Positions 1 to 3,742 of a DNA stretch of 8,574 bases are shown piece by piece (the first letter of the stretch is position 1; each line of letters starts with the position of its first letter). The DNA lies in assembly GCA_045544835.1 (NCBI GenBank), contig JAZPZS010000087.1:1-8574 (forward strand), written 5' to 3'. The position numbers and the translations under genes are program-made. This DNA is from UBA1189 sp045544835. Its GTDB lineage: Bacteria > Bacteroidota > Bacteroidia > Bacteroidales > Bacteroidaceae. The notes beneath the pieces were generated by a model. It saw only the letters and a program-made list of their open reading frames with translations. It made no database searches and had not been told where the DNA came from.

Positions 1-90
1 ATCGATGCGCAGATTGTGGGCCGCGTAGAGGCCAGCGACAAGAAGCAGCTCGACATCCACAGCGAGTTTGGCGATTTCCATTACGAATAA
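1..90 (+). CDS. purM: C-terminal end of a probable phosphoribosylformylglycinamidine cyclo-ligase (AIR synthase), 5' truncated by window
   Basis: The window opens in frame 1 inside a gene that ends at TAA 88-90, leaving 29 residues (IDAQIVGRVEASDKKQLDIH, then SEFGDFHYE). From memory, this tail resembles the C-terminus of Bacteroidales AIR synthase, whose last strands read like '..FGxDAQIVGRVEASxKKxLxIxSxxGxFxY'. That enzyme closes the imidazole ring of 5-aminoimidazole ribotide in purine synthesis, in the cytoplasm. No catalytic part is visible, so the call rests only on tail similarity. Codon use is GC-rich, like nadE and udk further right. A weak hairpin (stem near 103-122, followed by TTCTAT) could end its transcript. 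Confidence 0.6.
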   Translation: MDAQIVGRVEASDKKQLDIHSEFGDFHYE

Positions 91-220
91 GTACCTCCCC
101 CAGCCAATTGTAGCCGTAGTTGGTTCTATAAAACTCAAGTATCCATGGTATAGCGTTCATCCATACAAGGTGCTTGCTTTCTCCCAAAACATCTATATAA
201 AACAGATGTTGCTCAAGAGG

Positions 221-305
221 TTGTCCGGCTGTCCTTGTTGTTCACAACACACTGTATACCAATAAATAAACAAGGACAACCCAGGTCGTCCTCGGGTTGT
301 CCTTG
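221..305 (+). repeat. Left terminal inverted repeat of the VirE/HU module
   Basis: TTGTCCGGCTGTCCTTGT (221-238) is the exact reverse complement of 2813-2830. After 32 bp, CAAGGACAACC (271-281) is the exact reverse complement of 2770-2780, which is also 32 bp from its outer arm. A third arm, GGTTGTCCTTG (295-305), closes a hairpin with 271-281. The order is therefore arm, anti-arm, arm on the left, and anti-arm, arm, anti-arm on the right. Matching sequence and matching spacing together make chance unlikely. I see no clear target-site duplication outside the 18 bp arms. Confidence 0.75.
271..305 (-). terminator. Hairpin followed by T-rich tract, probable terminator of the virE-like transcript
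   Basis: CAAGGACAACCC (271-282) pairs perfectly over 12 bp with GGGTTGTCCTTG (294-305). AGG/CCT extends the stem inside around a TCGT loop, with one bulged C. Read leftward, the stem is followed at once by TTTATTTATT (270-261), the layout of a Rho-independent terminator for the leftward gene ending at 459. On the rightward strand the following bases (GCACATTGG) are not T-rich. The hairpin is also part of the left end repeat. Confidence 0.65.
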
Positions 306-439
306 CACATTGGTCACGATTAATTAACGTTGACATTGCCGACGCCCGATTAAGTATACAAGAAGAATTCCTTAGCGAAGCTAAAGCTTCCGTCGTCGTA
401 AACAGCGTCATCACTTGTTGTCGTTTAATCGCAACTTTT

Positions 440-467
440 AGAATTCATAATTCAGAATTCATAATTT
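440..467. repeat. 14 bp tandem duplication overlapping the virE-like stop codon
   Basis: AGAATTCATAATTC (440-453) is followed directly by AGAATTCATAATTT (454-467), differing at one base. The second copy contains the stop codon (TGA on the minus strand, 461-459), so the duplication lies at the very end of the leftward gene and may have altered its last codons or 3' UTR. Confidence 0.8.
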
Positions 468-1742
468 AAGCGTCACTTCATACACCCTCCGCTCATGATG
501 CTTGCGGCGCACCACTCCGAACGAGCGCAACTCTGCCCCGAAGTTCTGACGACATACACCACGCATCGTCCTCGGGTCGATATCGTAGAGGTGGTCATAG
601 ATATCGGCTGCCGAGAGTAGCTCGGGTTCCTCGCCCTCACGAGGCAAACGGTAATGGGCAAAGAAAAGCCCTTCAAGGGGCAGTGAACGTCGGAAGCCAC
701 GGTTGCGCAGCTCGATGTCGCGCACCTCATCGTCGGTGAAGTGGTGGCGTTCGCCATTATCCAATAGGTGCAGGCACTGCGCATACAGTTGCTCATACTC
801 GATGGGCGTGGCCACATCGATACTCTCCGTGATCTCCACACAGAGGAAGCGGCGGCTGCCCGTGGGGTCACTGAGCAGGGCATCGCTGTTACTGGTGCCG
901 ATGAACGAAGCGATGCGCGGCAGCACCGAGGCATTCTTCTCATACGCACGGCGTATGCTCAGCGTGGTCATCTGCATCAGGTTCTTCAGCGTGCTCTGCT
1001 TGCGCGGCGAGTAGCGGTCAAACTCATCGAGGTTGATAAGCAGACAGTCGGCCAGCTTGCGCTCACACTGTCCCTCGGCCGAGAGGTCGAAGCTATCGGT
1101 ATAGAGGTAGCGCAGCGACTCGGGCAGCAGCAGTCGGCAGAAGGTACTCTTGTGCAGTCCCTGACGGTCGCTTATCAAGAGCGGTGCCACACTGTTGGCA
1201 AACACGGCATCCCCTCCCCTCGCCTGGTGCACGAAGGCCAGCATCCATCGGCAAAGGTAGCCCACCATCGTCTCGTCCTGTGTGAGGCGACGCATCAGGG
1301 GAGTGAGGCGGTCGGTGCCGTCCCACTGGGGCAACGCGTCAATCCATGCCGTCACGGGGTGGTACTCCTCCACGTGCATCGACTCCACCACGGCCTCTAT
1401 GCCACCCATCCACCAGAAGTCCACGCCCTCGGCCTGCAGTTCGCACAGCCACGTCTTGTACACACGCTTCGTCACGGGCAGGTAGGCCGCATCGTCTGCG
1501 GCATCCACGGCCCGATACTCAGTGCGGCCCGTGAGCACATTGTATCTCAAGTGATACTTGGCACGCAAGGCTCGATCCACATCGGGAAGAGAGGGGCGAC
1601 GCCTACAATTCTCCCCCTTGGGGGAGTTAGAGGGGGCCCGCCTCTTACTTGTGGCAACCAATGCTTCGCGCATCATGGTCAGCCACTGTTCAAACACTGC
1701 CGTCAGCTGTTGCTGTACGGTACTTAATATAGGTAGGTTCAT
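459..1742 (-). CDS. VirE-family (DUF3874-type) P-loop ATPase, compact form without the usual N-terminal domain
   Basis: A 427-residue protein of the Bacteroidales 'virulence-associated E' family, whose core resembles phage/plasmid primase-helicase ATPases; its cellular role is not established. Residues 53-135 hold a conserved pre-core segment (YHLRYNVLTGRTEYR, then DALPQWDGTDRLTPL at 135-149). The P-loop is SDRQGLHKST (191-200), Walker B is LLINLDEFD (234-242), a sensor-like FIGTSNSD lies at 280-287, and GSRRF at 295-299 is a plausible arginine finger. The C-terminal ~55 residues (LLSAADIYDHLY..MRGVC..) fit the DUF3874 domain. The P-loop has His where GKS/T is usual; I recall similar QGxxKST forms in this family, so it need not be inactive. 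Many relatives are longer, with a VirE_N or primase-like region in front that is missing here. The start at 1742 is supported by an A-rich leader and a promoter at 1797-1827. It is divergent from the HU-like gene. Confidence 0.85.
   Translation of the reverse strand: MNLPILSTVQQQLTAVFEQWLTMMREALVATSKRRAPSNSPKGENCRRRPSLPDVDRALRAKYHLRYNVLTGRTEYRAVDAADDAAYLPVTKRVYKTWLCELQAEGVDFWWMGGIEAVVESMHVEEYHPVTAWIDALPQWDGTDRLTPLMRRLTQDETMVGYLCRWMLAFVHQARGGDAVFANSVAPLLISDRQGLHKSTFCRLLLPESLRYLYTDSFDLSAEGQCERKLADCLLINLDEFDRYSPRKQSTLKNLMQMTTLSIRRAYEKNASVLPRIASFIGTSNSDALLSDPTGSRRFLCVEITESIDVATPIEYEQLYAQCLHLLDNGERHHFTDDEVRDIELRNRGFRRSLPLEGLFFAHYRLPREGEEPELLSAADIYDHLYDIDPRTMRGVCRQNFGAELRSFGVVRRKHHERRVYEVTLKL
1608..1641 (-). 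repeat. Small GC-rich intergenic-type repeat embedded in the virE-like coding sequence
   Basis: CTCCCCCTTGGGGGAG (1611-1626) followed by TTAGAGGGGGCCC is the reverse complement of the pattern seen after nadE at 7766-7795 (CCTAACCCCTCCCAAGGAGG). Here it is read in frame as residues 35-45 (APSNSPKGENC), in the low-conservation linker before the conserved core. The sequence shows the repeat inside an open frame. That it inserted there after the family arose is inferred. Confidence 0.7.
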
Positions 1743-1796
1743 TTTTCTTTTAGTTTTTAAGTTAATAAGTTTTTTAGTTTGTCAACGTTGATAGTG

Positions 1797-1827
1797 CAAA
1801 GTTAGTACATCAAAGTACCCAAGTCAA
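1797..1827 (-). promoter_or_regulatory. Probable promoter of the virE-like gene
   Basis: On the minus strand, TTG (1827-1825), 20 bp, then TAACTTTG (1804-1797) matches the Bacteroidetes -33/-7 pattern TTG-N19/20-TAnnTTTG. Transcription would begin near 1790, at the 10 bp palindrome TCAACGTTGA (1782-1791), giving a leader of about 50 nt rich in A near the start codon. Confidence 0.65.
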
Positions 1828-1871
1828 TACCCTATCAATCAGCATACTTACAAATAAAATGCAAGGTTCGT

Positions 1872-1902
1872 TTGCATATATCGGGACAATAGATTACCTT
1901 TG
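1872..1902 (+). promoter_or_regulatory. Probable promoter of the HU-like gene
   Basis: TTG (1872-1874), 20 bp, then TACCTTTG (1895-1902) matches the Bacteroidetes promoter pattern. The predicted start of transcription is near 1908, just upstream of the palindrome array. The mRNA would then carry a leader of about 135 nt containing all four palindromes. No second TAnnTTTG lies between the array and the start codon. Confidence 0.65.
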
Positions 1903-1920
1903 TTCTATGGTTCCATTTTT

Positions 1921-2008
1921 CACTACCTTCGCGAGGGTAGTCCACTACCTTCGCGAAGATACACCACTATCTTCGCGAGGATAGCGCACTATCTTCGCGA
2001 AGGTAGTC
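1921..2008 (+). repeat. Four tandem 22 bp units, each an 18 bp palindrome with core TTCGCGA (iteron-, operator- or leader-hairpin-like array)
   Basis: Units begin at 1921, 1943, 1965 and 1987, exactly 22 bp apart. The palindromes are at 1923-1940 (CTACCTTCGCGAGGGTAG), 1945-1962 (CTACCTTCGCGAAGATAC), 1967-1984 (CTATCTTCGCGAGGATAG) and 1989-2006 (CTATCTTCGCGAAGGTAG), separated by 4 bp. They approximate the perfect palindrome CTACCTTCGCGAAGGTAG. Differences tend to keep pairing: C-G in unit 1 becomes T-A in unit 3 at the same pair, and several others give G-T wobble; unit 2 has two true mismatches. A 22 bp period puts all sites on nearly one face of DNA. The array lies between two divergent promoters and the HU-like start codon, so it could be operators, iterons or RNA hairpins. 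Confidence 0.9.
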
Positions 2009-2043
2009 GGAAGAGAAACTAAAGAAAACAAATATACATACCT

Positions 2044-2691
2044 ATGAAAACGAAGAAATCAAAGAACGTGCACACACGCACTACCTACACTCCCGTGGTA
2101 ACCTGCAAGCTCAACAGCCGCCAACTCCTTTGCGGCAAGGACACCAACACCCAAGGCGTCGCCATCTCCGTAGCCTACCCACAGAAAGTAGACATCGAGC
2201 GGATGGCCATCGACATCAACCACGCCACCACAGCCACCGACACCGACGTGAAGCTCGTGTGGGATGCCTTGCGCCAGGAGATTACCGACGCCCTCAGCCA
2301 TGGCCACCGCGTACAGCTCGACGGCCTGGGCACGCTCACCATGGAGCTCAGCAGCCACACCGGCCCCACAGCACCTACGGGCAAGGACGTGCGCATCAGC
2401 GCCATCCGTTTCCGTCCCGACAAGCACCTGCTCGATCGCCTTGCCGACGTCAAGTTCCGCGTAGAGGGCAAGGTGCGCCAACCTCTTGCCGCGCCCGAGC
2501 TGGCCGATGCCCTGTACGAATACTTCGAGACCCACGACGACATCAGCACACGCGAGTTTGCCCGCATCAGCCACTACGCCATGAGCACCTCGTACCGCAA
2601 GATCAGGGAATACATCGCCCTCGGCGAACTGGAGCCCGTGCCACGCGCCTCGGGCTACTACCGCCCCACCCCAGGAAATTTCGGGAGGTAA
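2044..2691 (+). CDS. HU/IHF-superfamily DNA-binding protein of the HU-HIG type with C-terminal winged helix
   Basis: A 215-residue cytoplasmic DNA-binding protein. Residues 1-47 form a basic, Thr-rich N-terminal extension. Residues ~48-145 fit the HU fold, with helix DALRQEITDALSHGHRVQLD, the turn LDGLGTLTMEL (92-102), and an arm and final helix around KDVRISAIRFRPDKHLLDRL (114-133). Residues ~148-208 (ALYEYFETHDDISTREFARI, then SYRKIREYIALGELEPV and GYYRPTP) look like a winged helix-turn-helix. Bacteroidetes are rich in 'HU-HIG' proteins (HU fused to wHTH, Ig or Gly-rich parts), and this layout fits that class. Ordinary HU is about 90 residues, so this is not the housekeeping form. It is divergent from the VirE-like gene and transcribed through the palindrome array, which may be its own binding site; that last point is inference. 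Confidence 0.8.
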   Translation: MKTKKSKNVHTRTTYTPVVTCKLNSRQLLCGKDTNTQGVAISVAYPQKVDIERMAIDINHATTATDTDVKLVWDALRQEITDALSHGHRVQLDGLGTLTMELSSHTGPTAPTGKDVRISAIRFRPDKHLLDRLADVKFRVEGKVRQPLAAPELADALYEYFETHDDISTREFARISHYAMSTSYRKIREYIALGELEPVPRASGYYRPTPGNFGR

Positions 2692-2746
2692 GTTGAGGGT
2701 TGATGGACAATGGTTGAAAGATGAGGGTTGAGGGAAGGAAGAAGGG
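2692..2746 (+). repeat. Purine-rich trailer with duplicated GAGGGTTGA
   Basis: Between the HU-like stop codon and the right hairpin the sequence is purine-rich, with GAGGGTTGA at 2695-2703 and again at 2723-2731. It looks like simple repetitive 3' sequence; I see no coding potential or other signal in it. Confidence 0.5.
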
Positions 2747-2779
2747 AGGACAGCCTGGGGGGCATCCCAGGTTGTCCTT
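2747..2779 (+). terminator. Strong hairpin after the HU-like gene, possible terminator
   Basis: AGGACAGCCTGGG (2747-2759) pairs with CCCAGGTTGTCCT (2766-2778) over 13 bp with one G-T wobble and a short loop. It lies about 55 bp after the HU-like stop codon. The downstream tract (TGCTTATACACTATATT) is only moderately T-rich, so termination is plausible rather than certain. Confidence 0.5.
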
Positions 2780-2830
2780 GCTTATACACTATATTCCAAC
2801 ACATTACACCGCACAAGGACAGCCGGACAA
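2747..2830 (-). repeat. Right terminal inverted repeat of the VirE/HU module
   Basis: ACAAGGACAGCCGGACAA (2813-2830) is the exact reverse complement of 221-238, and GGTTGTCCTTG (2770-2780) that of 271-281, with 32 bp between the two arms on both sides. An inner arm AGGACAGCC (2747-2755) completes the mirror image of the left end. Part of the spacer (near ATACACTATATTCCAA) also resembles the left spacer (ACACACTGTATACCAA) read in the same orientation, so each end is itself nearly palindromic. Confidence 0.75.
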
Positions 2831-2898
2831 GCTATTCAGGAAAAGTGACTATTTAACCCAAACTTCTCTTTGCTAAACTTGAAATCAACCTTTAGCGA

Positions 2899-2928
2899 TT
2901 GATAATCCGAAATTATGTCGTAATTTTG
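2899..2928 (+). promoter_or_regulatory. Probable promoter of the small lipoprotein gene
   Basis: TTG (2899-2901), 19 bp, then TAATTTTG (2921-2928) matches the Bacteroidetes promoter pattern. Transcription would begin near 2935, giving a leader of roughly 50 nt before ATG 2987. It lies outside the right end repeat, so the lipoprotein gene has its own promoter. Confidence 0.6.
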
Positions 2929-2986
2929 TCATTCAATTTGTGGAGCAGCTGTAGATTCCTACCACTTCGCGCTAAATACTGTAACT

Positions 2987-3511
2987 ATGCTACAACGAAT
3001 GTCACACGCCACCGTCTGCCTCGTCTGCGCAGTGCTGCTGTGCCTGCTTGGCTGTTGTGCCCGCGATGCGGAGCACACGTGGCCGCTGTGGGGCGAGCTC
3101 GAAGCCTTCACCACCACGATGCCCGGCGACACCGCCACGCTCACAGGCATACGTCACCGCCTCACGGGCGACACACTCGTCAGTCCGCAGCGCTTCGCCA
3201 AGGTCGATGCCGACACGTTCGTCATCTGCGCTACCTTGCCCGACGGACGCATCATGGCCTATTCGCATCGGGGGCGCTCCATCGGCGGACGGCTCTACGA
3301 CTCGTTCTCCCGCTTGCAGTGGAACGATAGCATAGAGACCGTCTACTACATTGCCACCGCCTACAAGCATTCCTACTACTACTTTCCCCGTCAGCGGCGG
3401 TTCATCGACATCTCCGATGCCCGCATCCATCGCGACGGCTTCGTGGTACCCACCGCCAGTGGCGACTCGCTGCACTATGACTATCGCGGGAATATCGTCA
3501 CGCGAGAGTAA
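2987..3511 (+). CDS. Small hypothetical lipoprotein
   Basis: A 174-residue protein of unknown function. Residues 4-22 form a signal peptide (Arg4, then VCLVCAVLLCLLG), ending in a good lipobox LLGC with the lipidated Cys at 23; a second Cys follows at once. The mature part (~150 residues) has no membrane segment and no domain I recognise. It is rich in Asp, Arg and Tyr with alternating polar/hydrophobic stretches that suggest beta structure (FVICATLPDGRIMAYSHRG, ETVYYIATAYKHSYYYF). ATG 2987 is chosen over 2999 because it supplies the basic Arg of the signal peptide; both are in frame. The gene is GC-rich, stands alone behind its own promoter, and its stop codon abuts an inverted-repeat element. 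It is probably outer-membrane or periplasmic. Confidence 0.7.
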   Translation: MLQRMSHATVCLVCAVLLCLLGCCARDAEHTWPLWGELEAFTTTMPGDTATLTGIRHRLTGDTLVSPQRFAKVDADTFVICATLPDGRIMAYSHRGRSIGGRLYDSFSRLQWNDSIETVYYIATAYKHSYYYFPRQRRFIDISDARIHRDGFVVPTASGDSLHYDYRGNIVTRE

Positions 3512-3642
3512 TTTTGTCTCACGCAGAGGGCGCAGAGAACGCGAAGCATACGTCGCTGGCGCTCGTATGGGCCATTCGGATGGCAAGCACAAGCGAAGCG
3601 AGTGCGCCTCTGTGCTCTCTGCGACCTCTGCGTGAGACAAAA
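3512..3642 (+). mobile_element. 131 bp MITE-like inverted-repeat element
   Basis: The left end at 3512-3538 (beginning TTTTGTCTCACGCAGAGG) and the right end at 3616-3642 (ending CCTCTGCGTGAGACAAAA) are inverted repeats of 27 bp with one mismatch. The interior contains a smaller hairpin (CATACG, 11 nt, CGTATG) and no gene. The 'ACGCAGAGG..GCAGAG' type of sequence is, to my knowledge, a recurrent intergenic repeat in Bacteroidetes. It starts one base after the TAA of the small lipoprotein gene, so it could also end transcription from either side. Confidence 0.75.
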
Positions 3643-3689
3643 AACGTGCAGTTTCCGTGAAATCCGCCGTGACAAACAGCCCGAAACAC

Positions 3690-3720
3690 TTGGTTGTCTC
3701 TCCGTTTATCACTACATTTG
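3690..3720 (+). promoter_or_regulatory. Probable promoter of the large lipoprotein gene
   Basis: TTG (3690-3692), 20 bp, then TACATTTG (3713-3720) matches the Bacteroidetes pattern. Transcription would begin near 3727, which places the true start codon at ATG 3743 and excludes in-frame ATGs further upstream such as 3602. Confidence 0.7.
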
Positions 3721-3742
3721 CAGCGTTAAAAAACCATATCGT

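Larger units (their letters stand above)
91..458. other. Convergent intergenic region between the purM-like gene and virE-like gene
   Basis: This 368 bp stretch lies between two convergent genes and holds no convincing gene. From left to right I see a weak hairpin near 103-122, a 7 bp hairpin (188-194 with 204-210), the left end repeat (221-305) with a strong hairpin at 271-305, small overlapping palindromes near 372-390, and a 14 bp tandem duplication at 440-467. Open frames of about 70 codons exist on both strands, but they lack a supported start, domain signature or promoter. Confidence 0.6.

Noticed and set aside
99..126. Attachment site or tRNA end near the start of the window
   Set aside because: The segment forms only a weak hairpin; no tRNA fold, integrase or second att-like copy is visible.
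214..237. Target-site duplication next to the inverted termini
   Set aside because: Sequence left of 221 (CTCAAGAGG) and right of 2830 (GCTATTCAGG) shows no direct repeat, so insertion by a standard transposase is not supported.
264..469. Possible small genes (rightward frame 264-469 without ATG; leftward frame 193-414)
   Set aside because: They cross the hairpin repeat and the 14 bp tandem duplication, have no supported start or promoter, and match no family I recognise.
768..1727. A 319-codon rightward open frame opposite the virE-like gene
   Set aside because: It is the antisense shadow of a gene with clear family motifs, has no promoter of its own, and encodes a His/Gln/Arg-rich sequence with no domain.
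1921..2008. CRISPR array
   Set aside because: The units abut with only 4 bp between palindromes, so there are no spacers, and no cas gene is present.
3602..3742. Upstream extension of the large lipoprotein to an in-frame ATG at 3602
   Set aside because: The extension begins inside the inverted-repeat element and lies mostly upstream of the promoter at 3690-3720; ATG 3743 begins a proper lipoprotein signal peptide.
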